A DNA stretch of 64,000 nt from Micromonospora parva (lineage in GTDB: Bacteria > Actinomycetota > Actinomycetes > Mycobacteriales > Micromonosporaceae), in contig NZ_JNZS01000020.1 in NCBI RefSeq assembly GCF_000718515.1, forward strand, positions 105,576-169,575. Reading direction: 5' to 3'. The notes beneath the pieces were generated by a model, which saw nothing but the letters and a program-made list of their open reading frames with translations, made no database searches and had not been told where the DNA came from. Made by a program: the position numbers and the translations under genes. Below, one piece after another: positions 17,794 through 26,623 of this stretch. The first letter of the stretch is position 1. Each line of letters starts with the position of its first letter.

Positions 17794-19056
17794 CTAGCCG
17801 GGTTCGTTGGTCCCGACCTGGCCCGCGACGCCGACGTTCAGCGGATCGGCCAGGAGCTTGTCGAACGCCAACTCGGCGGCACCGATCAGGACCGCGTCGC
17901 GCCCGAGTGCCGCCGCGCGCAACCGCAGGTGCTCACGGGAGGCCGGCAGTGGCATGGTGTCCAGGCGGTCCCGGACCACGTCCGCCCCGGCGGTGAAGAT
18001 GTCGCGCAGCGCGCCGCCGAACACCACGAGGTCCGGGTTGACCACGTTGACCAGATTCGCCACGCCGAAGCCGAGCCAGTCCGCCACCCGCTCGACCGCC
18101 GCGCGGGCGGTCGGGTCGCCGTCCGCTGCCGCGCGCAGCACCTCGGCCACCGCCGCGCGGTCGCTCGGGTCACGGCCCGCGTGGCGCAACAGCGCGGCTT
18201 CGGAGATCTCGGTTTCCCAGCAGCCGCGTGAACCGCAGCCGCAGGGCAGGCCGTTGGGATTGACGACCATGTGGCCGACCTTGCCACTGTGACCCCGGTG
18301 GCCGACCACCAGTCGGCCACCGATGATGATGCCGGCGCTGATGCCGAGGTCGCCGTGCAGGTATATGACGTCGTCGACACCGACCGCGACGCCGCGCACG
18401 TGCTCGGCCAGGCCGGCGATGTCGGCAAGGTCGCCGGCCACGAAACCGGGGCCGGCGCTGAACTCCGCCCCCAGCGCGGCGCCGAGAGTCTCGTCCATGC
18501 TGGCGATCCGGATCCTGCCGTCCGGGTCGCGGGTGGTGTCGGTGACCCCGGCGGCGCCGCCGACCAGCAGCGCGTCGCCCACCACGGCGCGTTCCATGTC
18601 CCGGACCAGGTCGGCGAGGGGTCCGACGGCGTCGATCGCCGACATGCCGCTGGGTCGCGGGAACTCCCGCCGATCGAGGATCTGCCCGCCGAGGCCGACC
18701 CGGGCGGCACGCAGCCGGTCGGCGTCGATACTCAACGCGTGGGCGTAGACCCGGTCGGAGCGGGGACTGACCACCAGTGAGGGGCGGCCGGCGCGGCGGG
18801 TGGTGGCCGGCGCCTCCTCGGTGACCAGGCCGCTGGTGACCAGGTCGGCCGCGAGGGCGCCGATGGTGCTTCGGTTGAGCCCGAGCCGGCTGGTCAGCTC
18901 GGCGCGGGACGTCGGTCCGTGCAGGTGGACGTAGCGCAGAACAGCGCCGAGGTTCTGCCGCCGGATCTCCTCCTGGCTGGCGCCGGGGAGCGACGGCAGC
19001 GGGGATTCAGCGTTGCGGCCGACGCCGGCTGGCCTGGACCGTACTGGTGCCGCCAC
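17794..19056 (-). CDS. ROK-family transcriptional regulator (NagC/XylR type)
   Basis: The 420-residue protein has an N-terminal MarR-like winged helix (about 28-85: NLGAVLRYVHLHGPTSRAEL, LGLNRSTIGALAADL) and a ROK sugar-kinase-like domain. It contains the ROK zinc motif CGCGSRGCWE after GHMVVNPNGLP, and LVNVVNPDLVVFGG. In ROK repressors the kinase-like fold binds a sugar that releases DNA. A GTG start at 19056 is set by the AAGGAGGTC just upstream. It lies immediately downstream of, and on the same strand as, the chvE-mmsAB importer, which it probably controls. A hairpin at 19109-19144 separates the two transcription units at least partly. Confidence 0.9.
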   Translation of the reverse strand: MAAPVRSRPAGVGRNAESPLPSLPGASQEEIRRQNLGAVLRYVHLHGPTSRAELTSRLGLNRSTIGALAADLVTSGLVTEEAPATTRRAGRPSLVVSPRSDRVYAHALSIDADRLRAARVGLGGQILDRREFPRPSGMSAIDAVGPLADLVRDMERAVVGDALLVGGAAGVTDTTRDPDGRIRIASMDETLGAALGAEFSAGPGFVAGDLADIAGLAEHVRGVAVGVDDVIYLHGDLGISAGIIIGGRLVVGHRGHSGKVGHMVVNPNGLPCGCGSRGCWETEISEAALLRHAGRDPSDRAAVAEVLRAAADGDPTARAAVERVADWLGFGVANLVNVVNPDLVVFGGALRDIFTAGADVVRDRLDTMPLPASREHLRLRAAALGRDAVLIGAAELAFDKLLADPLNVGVAGQVGTNEPG

Positions 19057-19108
19057 GGTCAGACCTCCTTCCGGGTCGATGCCGGTTGGTGCGGGGGTGC
19101 ACTGACGA

Positions 19109-19144
19109 CGATGGGTCCCGGAAGAGGAGACCCGGGACCCATCG
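19109..19144 (-). terminator. Terminator of the first mmsAB-chvE operon
   Basis: A 13-bp stem (19109-19121 with 19132-19144, GATGGGTCCCGG and its complement) around a 10-nt loop lies 25 bp after the chvE stop. Read-through into the ROK gene remains possible. Confidence 0.75.
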
Positions 19145-19168
19145 GCGTTGCTACCTACCGTGCGGTGA

Positions 19169-20272
19169 TTACTTGGTGAGCGGCGCGAGCTTCGGGTCGT
19201 TGGCGTACGCCTCAGCCGCGTTCGCCTTGGTGACGGCGACCGGCGGGAGCAGGAACGTGTCGACGACCTTGCTGCCGTTGTTGTACGACTCGGTGTCGTT
19301 CACCTGCGGCTTGTCACCGGCCTGGAGAGCCTTGACCATGTTGATGGTCTCCTTCACCAGGTTGCGGGTGTCCTTGTTGATCGTCATGTACTGCTCGCCA
19401 GCGACGATCGACTTGACCGACTCGACCTCGGAGTCCTGACCGGTGACCACCGGGATCGGCTTGCCGGCACCCTTGACCGAGGTCAGGATGGCGCGGGCCA
19501 GGGTGTCGTTCGGGGAGAGGACGCCGTCCAGCTCCTTGTTGCCGTAGGTCGAGGTCAGCAGCTGGTCCATGCGGGCCTGCGCACCCTCGGCCTTCCAGCC
19601 CTGGATGGCGGTCTGCTTGACGTCCTTCTGACCCGAGGCGACAACGACGTTGCCCTTGTCGATCTCCGGCTTGAGCACGTCCATCGCGCCGTTGAAGAAG
19701 ACACCGGCGTTGTTGTCGTCCGGCGAGCCGGAGAACAGTTCGATGTTGTACGGGCCGTTCGGCTTCTTGGCCTTCATGCCGTCCAGCAGGGCCTGGCCCT
19801 GGAGCTGGCCGACCTTGAAGTTGTCGAACGCGACGTAGTAGTCGAGGTCCGGCGTGTTGGTGATGAGCCGGTCGTACGCGATCACCTTGGCACCGGCGGC
19901 GTGCGCCGCGGCGACCTGGGTCGACAGCTGCGCGGCGTCGGTCGCGCCGATGACGATGACCTTGGCGCCCTTGGTGGTCATGGCGGTGATCTGGGCCTGC
20001 TGGTCGGCGACAGTGGTCGACGCGCCCGCGTACTGCACGTCAGCCTGGAAACCGGCCTCCTTGAGACCGTTGGTGAACAGGTCGCCGGCGAGGACCCAGT
20101 TCTCCGAGGTCTTGGCCGGAAGGGCCACGCCGATCAGGGAGTTGGCAGCGAAGCCCTTGGCGGCCTCGCCGCCGGAGTCGCTGTCGCCGTCACGGCCGGA
20201 GCCGCAGCCAGCGAGGGCCAGCATGGCGGCGGCGCTGACCGCGACCACCGACGTGCCGAAGAATTTACGCAT
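19169..20272 (-). CDS. chvE: Multiple-monosaccharide ABC transporter substrate-binding lipoprotein
   Basis: The 367-residue lipoprotein has a signal peptide ending in the lipobox LAGC (Cys about 23) and an acidic Gly/Ser/Asp tether. Two type-I periplasmic-binding lobes follow, with IGVALPAKTSENWVLAGD, VIAYDRLI, YYVAFDNFKVG and PVVTGQDSEVES. The segments closely follow ChvE/GguAB-family aldose-binding proteins, which bind galactose, arabinose, xylose or glucose. It is tethered outside the membrane and delivers sugar to the MmsA-MmsB complex encoded upstream. It is the last gene of the operon, unlike the second copy at 57547. The ATG at 20272 is preceded by a weak TTGAGGTG-rich leader in the 52-bp gap. 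Confidence 0.9.
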   Translation of the reverse strand: MRKFFGTSVVAVSAAAMLALAGCGSGRDGDSDSGGEAAKGFAANSLIGVALPAKTSENWVLAGDLFTNGLKEAGFQADVQYAGASTTVADQQAQITAMTTKGAKVIVIGATDAAQLSTQVAAAHAAGAKVIAYDRLITNTPDLDYYVAFDNFKVGQLQGQALLDGMKAKKPNGPYNIELFSGSPDDNNAGVFFNGAMDVLKPEIDKGNVVVASGQKDVKQTAIQGWKAEGAQARMDQLLTSTYGNKELDGVLSPNDTLARAILTSVKGAGKPIPVVTGQDSEVESVKSIVAGEQYMTINKDTRNLVKETINMVKALQAGDKPQVNDTESYNNGSKVVDTFLLPPVAVTKANAAEAYANDPKLAPLTK

Positions 20273-20324
20273 GGTGAGGACTTGCCTTTCTTGAGGTGTA
20301 ACAGGGTGGTGAGGTCGGTGGCCG

Positions 20325-21623
20325 TCAGCCGGACACCGCTGCCTTGGCGGGCTCGCGCTCCGCGTCCGGCGGTGAGGCGGGTGGGGCGGAGTCGTCGCGG
20401 CGGAAGGGCCGCATCAGGCTCCCGATGATGGAGAAGCGCCCCTGGCTCTTGTTGTAGACGTCGATCGCGACGGCCAGCAGCAGGACCAGGCCCTTGATGA
20501 TCTGCACCCGGTCGGTGCCGACGCCCATCAGCTGCAGGCCGTTGTTCAGCACGGCCATCACGAGACCGCCGACGATCGAGCCGCTGATGGTGCCGATGCC
20601 GCCGGAGACGGCAGCACCACCGATGAAGACCGCGGCGATGGCGTCCAGCTCCCAGCCGTTGCCGTCCTGCGGTCCGGAGGCCGCCGAACGGGCCACGAAG
20701 ATCATGCCGGCCAGCGCGGCCAGGACGGACATGTTCATCATGACGAAGAAGTTGACCCGCTTGAGCTTCACGCCGGACAGCTCGGCCGCCCGGGAGTTGC
20801 CGCCCACCGCGTAGATGTGCCGGCCACCGGCCGTGTTGCGGGTGTAGAAGGAGTACGCGATCACCAGGACCAGCAGGATGATGCCCGAGATCGGGAAGCT
20901 GGTGCCGACGCGACCACTGGCGAAGCGCAGTGCCGCGAAGGCGATCACGCCGACCATGATGGCCATCCGCAGGATGGAGATCCACATGGGCGCCGGGTCG
21001 GCGTCCATCGCCCGCCGGGTCTTGCGGGCCTGGATCTCGCGCCACACCACTGCTACCGCTGCGGCCAGCCCGAGCAGCAGCGTGGCGTTGTTGTAGCCGG
21101 TGTTCGGACCGAACTCGGGCAGGAAGCCGGAGCCGATCTCCCGGAAGCCCTCCGGCACCGGAATGGTGTTGGCGTTACCGATGTACTGGTTGCCACCACG
21201 GAACAGCAGCATGCCGGCCAGGGTGACGATGAACGCCGGCACCCCGATGTACGCCACCCAGAAGCCCTGCCAGGCGCCGATGATCGCGCCGATGGCGAGG
21301 CCGAACAGGATGGCGACCGGCCAGGGCAGCGACCAGTCGGCCATCGACTTGGCGACCAGGATGCCCGCGAAGGCGGCGACGGAGCCGACCGAGAGGTCGA
21401 TGTGCCCGGCCACGATCACCATGAGCATGCCGATGGCCAGAATCAGAATGTACGAGTTCTGCTGGAACAGCGCGATCAGGTTGTCCGACCGCAGGGTGAG
21501 GCCATCGGTCAGGATCTGGAACAGGACGACGATCGCCACCAGGGTGAAGATCATCCCGAACTGGCGAGCGTTGGAGGTCGTGCCTCCAAACAGGTTCTTC
21601 TGAAGGTCCTTGATACGGCTCAT
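20325..21623 (-). CDS. mmsB: Multiple-monosaccharide ABC transporter permease
   Basis: The 432-residue permease of the RbsC/XylH fold has about 10-12 helices. Family segments include [57 protein letters not shown] and [19 protein letters not shown]. It forms the channel of the sugar importer with MmsA. The ATG at 21623 overlaps the mmsA stop by four bases. The C-terminal tail of about 30 residues is polar and rich in Pro and Ala. This protein is similar throughout to the permease at 54678-55928 but is a distinct copy. Confidence 0.92.
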   Translation of the reverse strand: MSRIKDLQKNLFGGTTSNARQFGMIFTLVAIVVLFQILTDGLTLRSDNLIALFQQNSYILILAIGMLMVIVAGHIDLSVGSVAAFAGILVAKSMADWSLPWPVAILFGLAIGAIIGAWQGFWVAYIGVPAFIVTLAGMLLFRGGNQYIGNANTIPVPEGFREIGSGFLPEFGPNTGYNNATLLLGLAAAVAVVWREIQARKTRRAMDADPAPMWISILRMAIMVGVIAFAALRFASGRVGTSFPISGIILLVLVIAYSFYTRNTAGGRHIYAVGGNSRAAELSGVKLKRVNFFVMMNMSVLAALAGMIFVARSAASGPQDGNGWELDAIAAVFIGGAAVSGGIGTISGSIVGGLVMAVLNNGLQLMGVGTDRVQIIKGLVLLLAVAIDVYNKSQGRFSIIGSLMRPFRRDDSAPPASPPDAEREPAKAAVSG

Positions 21624-23167
21624 CGGGTGGCCAACTTCTTCGTCGAGGTCATCTGCTTCATGAGGGTCTCCGGGGTCGCGTCCGCCCGAGCGATCTCGCC
21701 CGTGATGGCGCCCTCGAACACGGTGTAGATGCGGTCGCAGAGCCCGATCAGCTCAGGCAGCTCCGAGGAGATGACGACGACGCCCTTCCCCTGGTCGGCG
21801 AGCCGCTGGATGATGCCGTAGATCTCGTACTTGGCGCCCACGTCGATGCCGCGCGTCGGCTCGTCGAGGATCAGCAGGTCCGGGTCGGTGAACATCCACT
21901 TCGCCAGGACGACTTTCTGCTGGTTGCCGCCGGAGAGCTTGGAGACGCTCTCGTCGACCGTCGGGGCCTTGGTCCGCAACTCCTTGCGGTACGCCTCGGC
22001 CGCCTGGTATTCCTCGACCTCGCTCAGCACGCCATGGTGCGAGATCTTGGACAGCTTGGCCGCCACCGTCGACGACTTGATGTCGTCGAGCAGGTTGAGG
22101 CCGATCGCCTTGCGGTCCTCGCTGACGTACGCGAGCCCGTTGTCGATCGCGTCCGCGACCGACTTGAGGACGATCTCCTTGCCGTCCTTGATGATGGTGC
22201 CCGACTCGTACACGCCGTAGGAGCGGCCGAAGACACTCATCGCGAGTTCCGTGCGGCCCGCGCCCATCAGACCGGCGAAGCCGACGATCTCGCCGCGGCG
22301 CACCACGAAGCTCTCGTTCTTGCAGACCTGCCGGTCGGCGGAGATCGGGTGCCGGACGTTCCAGTTGCGGACCTCGAAGAAGACGTCACCGATCTTCGGG
22401 GTGTGGTCCGGGAAACGGCTGCTCAGCTCGCGGCCGACCATGCCCCGCACGATCCGGTCCTCGTCGACCCCGTCCGCCTTGACGTCGAGGGTCTCCACGG
22501 TCCGGCCGTCGCGCAGGATGGTGATCTGGTCCGCGATCGCCTCGATCTCGTTCAGCTTGTGCGAAATCATGATCGAGGTGATGCCGCGGGACCGGAAACC
22601 GCGCAGCAGGTCCAGCAGGTGACGGGAGTCGGCCTCGTTCAGGGCCGCCGTGGGCTCGTCCAGGATGAGCAGCTTCACGTCCTTGGCGAACGCCTTGGCG
22701 ATCTCGACGAGCTGCTGCTTGCCGACCCCGATGTCCTTGATCAGGGTGTCCGGGTCTTCTTCCAGACCGACCCGGGCCATCAGGTCCAGCGCCATCCGGT
22801 TCGCGGCCTTCCAGTCGATCGCGCCCCGCTTGCGCGGTTCGTTGCCGAGGAAGATGTTCTCGGCGATCGACATCCCGGGAATGAGCGCGAGCTCCTGGTG
22901 GATGATCACGATGCCAGCGTTCTCGCTGGCCCGGATGTCGGAGAACTTGCTCTCCGACCCCTGATAGATGATCTTGCCGTCGTAGCTGCCGTGTGGGTAG
23001 ACCCCGCTGAGCACCTTCATCAGGGTGGACTTGCCCGCACCGTTCTCGCCGCAGATGGCATGGATCTCGCCGGCGCGAACCACCAGGTTGACGTCGGAGA
23101 GGGCCTTGACTCCGGGGAACTCCTTGGTGATGGAGCGCATCTCAAGGAGGATCGGCACGTCGCTCAT
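21620..23167 (-). CDS. mmsA: Multiple-monosaccharide ABC transporter ATP-binding protein
   Basis: The 515-residue protein has two tandem ABC domains. The first has Walker [10 protein letters not shown], Walker [13 protein letters not shown] and a [13 protein letters not shown] signature. The second has the degenerate nucleotide loop [16 protein letters not shown], then [15 protein letters not shown] and [20 protein letters not shown]. This is the RbsA/MglA-like arrangement, and the [12 protein letters not shown] segment marks the GguA/MmsA branch. The start is the ATG at 23167; a GTG at 23179 is less likely. As the first gene of the operon it is followed by mmsB (4-base overlap) and chvE. Confidence 0.92.
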   Translation of the reverse strand: MSDVPILLEMRSITKEFPGVKALSDVNLVVRAGEIHAICGENGAGKSTLMKVLSGVYPHGSYDGKIIYQGSESKFSDIRASENAGIVIIHQELALIPGMSIAENIFLGNEPRKRGAIDWKAANRMALDLMARVGLEEDPDTLIKDIGVGKQQLVEIAKAFAKDVKLLILDEPTAALNEADSRHLLDLLRGFRSRGITSIMISHKLNEIEAIADQITILRDGRTVETLDVKADGVDEDRIVRGMVGRELSSRFPDHTPKIGDVFFEVRNWNVRHPISADRQVCKNESFVVRRGEIVGFAGLMGAGRTELAMSVFGRSYGVYESGTIIKDGKEIVLKSVADAIDNGLAYVSEDRKAIGLNLLDDIKSSTVAAKLSKISHHGVLSEVEEYQAAEAYRKELRTKAPTVDESVSKLSGGNQQKVVLAKWMFTDPDLLILDEPTRGIDVGAKYEIYGIIQRLADQGKGVVVISSELPELIGLCDRIYTVFEGAITGEIARADATPETLMKQMTSTKKLATR

Positions 23168-23205
23168 AGCTCGTACCACCTCGCCAACGTCATCGGTTGC
23201 CTCCG

Positions 23206-23220
23206 GAAGGTTGAACCTTC
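23206..23220. promoter_or_regulatory. Perfect 7-bp palindrome upstream of mmsA
   Basis: GAAGGTT-G-AACCTTC is an exact inverted repeat with a 1-nt centre, about 40 bp before the mmsA ATG. It may be an operator for the ROK repressor encoded at 17794-19056, or a leader hairpin. Confidence 0.5.
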
Positions 23221-23713
23221 ACTTGGTTTTGTTGTTGACGGCAACGTATTGCGGCCGGAGGGCTATCCGCAAGGCGAGAGACTGTTGAAAAAGTAACAAT
23301 CCGGCAATATAGACGTAGCAGAGTATTCGCCCGTCACAGCCACCTCAGCAGCCCCTCCGGGCACCTTCGCCTGTCGGTGGCAACGTTGTCAAATGGAGCG
23401 CGACGCCGCTATCGACTCCTGCCACCCTCCCCAGGCCCGCCACCAGGCACGATCCCGCCAGGCGCCCGAAGCGGGCAGCGGGCGACGCGATCGGCCAGCA
23501 TTGAATGATCTTGATCGAGCCGCAGGGCGGTCGACGCCCCCAGGACGGCACGACAGCCGTCGGCCGCCGGTGTGACCCACGCCTCTGCGCACGGGCCGAA
23601 TCGACGATGATCGTCTCGTCAGGCCCCGGACCAGGAAGTGGACTGCTCTCCAACGTCCCTTACGGGCGAATCGGGGCGGTTCGCCAGCGCCGCGCCCGCG
23701 CGGTGCCTGCCGG
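23221..23713. other. Gene-free region upstream of mmsA
   Basis: The part nearest mmsA (23221-23325) is clearly more AT-rich than its surroundings (TTTTGTTGTTGACGG, GTTGAAAAAGTAAC, CAATATAG) and probably holds the mmsA promoter. I could not pick one convincing -35/-10 pair on the minus strand. The rest, to 23713, contains only short frames with no start signal or recognisable protein. Confidence 0.5.
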
Positions 23714-24892
23714 TCAGGACGGGCGCAGCACGGCCTTGATCACCCCGTCTTCCCGGCGGTCGAAGCGCCGGTACAACTCCGGGGCGTCGGCGAGGGTGCC
23801 GCAATGGGTGACGATCATGCTGGGCCGCGCTCGACCGGCGACGACCAGGTCGCGCAGCAGTGTGGTGTACCGGCGGTCGTGGGTGCGACCGAACCGGACC
23901 GCGACCCCCTTGGCGAACAGCGCCCCCCAAGGCGCGACCAGGTCCTCCTGGCCGTCAGCACCGGGGGCGGGGTGCGGGTCCCGGTCCGGGTAGACACCGG
24001 CTACCGCGATCGCGCCGGCGGCGTTGACCAGCCGGGCGGCGTCGGTGATGACCTGGTTCGGACGCTCCCGGTCCGGGTGCTCCCGGTCACGTGCCTGGAA
24101 CCCGACCGCGTCGATGACCTTGTCGACCCCACCCAGCTTCTCCTCGCCGAGCGGCAACCCGGCCCGGGCCCGATCGGCGCGGATCTGCTCGACCGGGTCG
24201 CCCCGGCGGAAGTCGACAGGCACCGCGCCGACCTCGCCGGCCTTGTCGAGGCGGGCGTCGACGCCGTCGACGGAGTACACCACCCGGGCGCCGCGCAGCA
24301 GTGCCGAGTAGGCGCCGAGCAGACCGATGGTGCCGGCGCCGAAGACCGCCACGGTGTCGCCGGGCTCGACCTCGGCGAGGGTGGCGGCGGCGTGCCAGCC
24401 GGTGACGAACGCGTCGGCGAGCAGCACGAAGTCGTCCTCGTACGCGTCCCCCGGCTCGCCGGGCAGCGGCACACAGTTGGCGTCGGCCCACGGCACGCGC
24501 AGCAGGTCGGCCTGCGCACCCCGGTACGGACCCATCCCCGCGTACCCGTACGCCGCGCCCGGCCCCTCGGCCCGGGCCCGCAGGCAGGCCGCCGACAGCC
24601 CTCGGGCGCACATCACACACGTTCCGCAGAACAGGTGCGTGGGGATCACCACCCGGGTGCCCGGCCGCACGGTCTGCACCGCCGCGCCCACCTCCTGCAC
24701 GACACCCAACGGTTCGTGCCCGAGCACCAGACCCGGCTCGGCGCTGGTTCGTCCGTCGTACATGTGCAGGTCGGTGCCGCACAGGGCGGTGGAGGTGATC
24801 CGCACCAGCGCGTCGGTCTGCGCCTCCAGTGTCGCGTCGGGCACCTCGCGCACCTCGACCGTCCGGACGTCGGCGTACACGACGGCTCTCAT
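23714..24892 (-). CDS. Zinc-dependent medium-chain alcohol/formaldehyde dehydrogenase
   Basis: The 392-residue oxidoreductase has a catalytic-zinc Cys in TALCGTDLHMYDG and GHEPLG. The four-Cys structural-zinc lobe is CGTCVMCARGLSAAC (spacing C-x2-C-x2-C-x7-C). The Rossmann loop is VFGAGTIGLLGA with an acidic residue following in VYSVDGVD, favouring NAD. The insert FQARDREHPDRERPNQV and the segment PVDFRRGDPVEQI point to the glutathione-independent formaldehyde-dehydrogenase-like group. The ATG at 24892 follows AGGAG. It is divergent from a TetR gene, with a palindrome between, and may be controlled by that regulator. Confidence 0.88.
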   Translation of the reverse strand: MRAVVYADVRTVEVREVPDATLEAQTDALVRITSTALCGTDLHMYDGRTSAEPGLVLGHEPLGVVQEVGAAVQTVRPGTRVVIPTHLFCGTCVMCARGLSAACLRARAEGPGAAYGYAGMGPYRGAQADLLRVPWADANCVPLPGEPGDAYEDDFVLLADAFVTGWHAAATLAEVEPGDTVAVFGAGTIGLLGAYSALLRGARVVYSVDGVDARLDKAGEVGAVPVDFRRGDPVEQIRADRARAGLPLGEEKLGGVDKVIDAVGFQARDREHPDRERPNQVITDAARLVNAAGAIAVAGVYPDRDPHPAPGADGQEDLVAPWGALFAKGVAVRFGRTHDRRYTTLLRDLVVAGRARPSMIVTHCGTLADAPELYRRFDRREDGVIKAVLRPS

Positions 24893-24986
24893 CACGGATC
24901 TCCTGTTCGGCGCTGGGCCCGGCGGTCTTCCCCCGGCTGCGCCGTTCATGCCGGGCCGGCCCCACGGGGCGGGCCGCCGGTGCTAT

Positions 24987-25001
24987 CTTAGGACCCCTAG
25001 G
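24987..25001. promoter_or_regulatory. Candidate TetR operator between divergent genes
   Basis: CTTAGG-ACC-CCTAGG is a near-perfect inverted repeat (one mismatch) in an AT-richer patch, 29 bp before the TetR ATG and 95 bp from the dehydrogenase ATG. Its position lets one repressor control both genes. Confidence 0.55.
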
Positions 25002-25029
25002 TTTCCGCTTAACGAGACAAAGGTTCGGT

Positions 25030-25614
25030 ATGCCACGGCAGGGTCTGACCAGCGCGCGCGTCTCGGCCGCCGCAGCCGAGCTGGCGGACGCGGTCGGCCT
25101 GTCCCGGTTGACCGTCGCGGCCGTCGCCCGACACTTCGGGGTCTCCGACGCCGCCCTGTACGTCCACGTCCGCAGCCGCGACGCGCTGATCGAACACGTC
25201 GCGGTGCGGGCGGCGGCCACGTTCGCCGACGCGCTCGCGCTCGCGGTGGCGGGGCGGGCCGGCCACCAGGCCCTCATCGGGTTCGCCGACGCCTGGCGCG
25301 CCTTCGCCGTGACGCACCCCGGGCAGTACGCGGCGACCCAGCTTCAGCTGCCGCCCGAGGTCGGCACCCGGTCGGCGGGGCACCTGCGCCTGATCGAGCT
25401 GAGCTACGCGATGCTGCGCGGGTACGGGCTCGACGAACCGGCACTCACCGACGCGGTGCGGTTCGTCCGCAGCACCTTCCACGGCTTCACCAGCCTCGAA
25501 ACGGTCGACGGTTTCGGGCATCCTCGCAGCGTCGACGCGTCGTGGCAGTCGATCCTCGACGCGGTGCACACCACGTTGAGCAACTGGCCGACCGAGACCC
25601 GGGAGCAGCAGTGA
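25030..25614 (+). CDS. TetR-family transcriptional regulator
   Basis: The 194-residue protein has an N-terminal TetR helix-turn-helix (about 8-52: SRLTVAAVARHFGVSDAALY, then VHVRSRDALIEHVA) and an all-helical ligand-binding domain that resembles the TetR_C_33/WHG type. The start is the ATG at 25030 (MPRQGLTSARVS); open frame upstream carries no signal. Its stop overlaps the GTG of the hydrolase gene, so the two are coupled. It probably represses its own two-gene operon and perhaps the divergent dehydrogenase through the palindrome at 24987-25001. The ligand is unknown. Confidence 0.88.
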   Translation: MPRQGLTSARVSAAAAELADAVGLSRLTVAAVARHFGVSDAALYVHVRSRDALIEHVAVRAAATFADALALAVAGRAGHQALIGFADAWRAFAVTHPGQYAATQLQLPPEVGTRSAGHLRLIELSYAMLRGYGLDEPALTDAVRFVRSTFHGFTSLETVDGFGHPRSVDASWQSILDAVHTTLSNWPTETREQQ

Positions 25615-26444
25615 ACAGCCACGACCAGTCGATCGAGTCGACCGACGGGACCCGCCTGGTGGTACGACGCCTGGGCGTCGGGGACCCCGTCGTCCTGGTG
25701 CACGGCTCGGGTGGCGGGCTGCACTCCTGGGCCGCCGTCGCGGAGCACCTCGCCCACGAGCACGAGGTGTGGCTGCCGGCCCGGCGCGGCTACGGTCCCA
25801 GTGACGTCCCGGCCGGCACCAAGTCCTTCCGGGACGAGACCGCCGACCTGATGGCCGTCATCGAGTCGGCCCGCCGATCCTCAGGCCGACCGGTCCATCT
25901 CGTCGGCGCGTCCTATGGAGCGACAGCGGCGCTGCACACCGTCCTGGCCGATCCGCGCCCCGTCCGCTCGCTGGCCGTCTTCGAGCCGCCGCTCTTCGCG
26001 GCCGGGGCGGAGATCGCGCCGCCGCTCGACCGGTACCGCGCCGCCTTCGAGCGCGACGACGCCGCCGCGATGGCCGCGGCCCTGAACGACGTCACCCGGG
26101 TTCCGGCCGAGGTCGTCGCCGCGATCGCCGCCAGCGCGGGCGACCGGGTGCCCGACCCGGTCGAGGCGCGCCGCTCGGCGGTCGGCTGGCTGCACGACCT
26201 GGAGGCTCTCGCGCAGGACAGCACGGACATCAGCCGGTGGTCCTCGATCGGCGTACCGACTCTCCTCATGGCCGGCGCGGACACCTGGGAGCCGATGCCC
26301 ACCACGATGGCCACCCTCGCGGCGACGATCCCGGCGGCCCGTTACCTCGTCTGGCCAGGTCAGTCGCACTTCGTGACGATGACGGCGCCCACCCTGGTCG
26401 CCGACGCGCTGCGGCAGTTCTTCGCCGAGGCCCCGCCGCTCTGA
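25611..26444 (+). CDS. Alpha/beta hydrolase
   Basis: The 277-residue cytosolic enzyme has the alpha/beta fold: oxyanion-region VVLVHGSGGGLHSW, nucleophile elbow GASYGA (Ser), acidic residue in LMAGADTWEP, and catalytic His in WPGQSHFVTM. The start is a GTG at 25611 that overlaps the TetR stop (GTGA). The GGGAGCAGCA just before it is a usable ribosome site. Coupling to TetR suggests it breaks down or modifies the ligand sensed by that repressor, an arrangement seen in many TetR-hydrolase pairs. The substrate cannot be named. A strong terminator follows. Confidence 0.85.
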   Translation: MNSHDQSIESTDGTRLVVRRLGVGDPVVLVHGSGGGLHSWAAVAEHLAHEHEVWLPARRGYGPSDVPAGTKSFRDETADLMAVIESARRSSGRPVHLVGASYGATAALHTVLADPRPVRSLAVFEPPLFAAGAEIAPPLDRYRAAFERDDAAAMAAALNDVTRVPAEVVAAIAASAGDRVPDPVEARRSAVGWLHDLEALAQDSTDISRWSSIGVPTLLMAGADTWEPMPTTMATLAATIPAARYLVWPGQSHFVTMTAPTLVADALRQFFAEAPPL

Positions 26445-26460
26445 CCCCACCCGCCCGCAC

Positions 26461-26491
26461 GGCGGCGGCCGGTGGTGCACCGGCCGCCGCC
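26461..26491 (+). terminator. Strong 14-bp hairpin
   Basis: GGCGGCGGCCGGTG (26461-26474) pairs exactly with CACCGGCCGCCGCC (26478-26491) across a 3-nt GTG loop, 17 bp after the hydrolase stop. Confidence 0.8.
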
Positions 26492-26623
26492 ACGGACCAC
26501 CATCGGCTGACCGGACAACGGTCACTGACCGTCCACTCCGGGCAACACTGCGCGGCCACTCAGTAGCATCGACGAGTCACGATTTTCAGGCGGACCACTC
26601 CCCGACCGGATCGAGCACTCGCC

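Noticed and set aside
23345..23653. Short minus-strand frames in the gap upstream of mmsA.
   Set aside because: They lack ribosome sites and their products are Arg/Gly/Pro-rich without similarity to any family I recognise.
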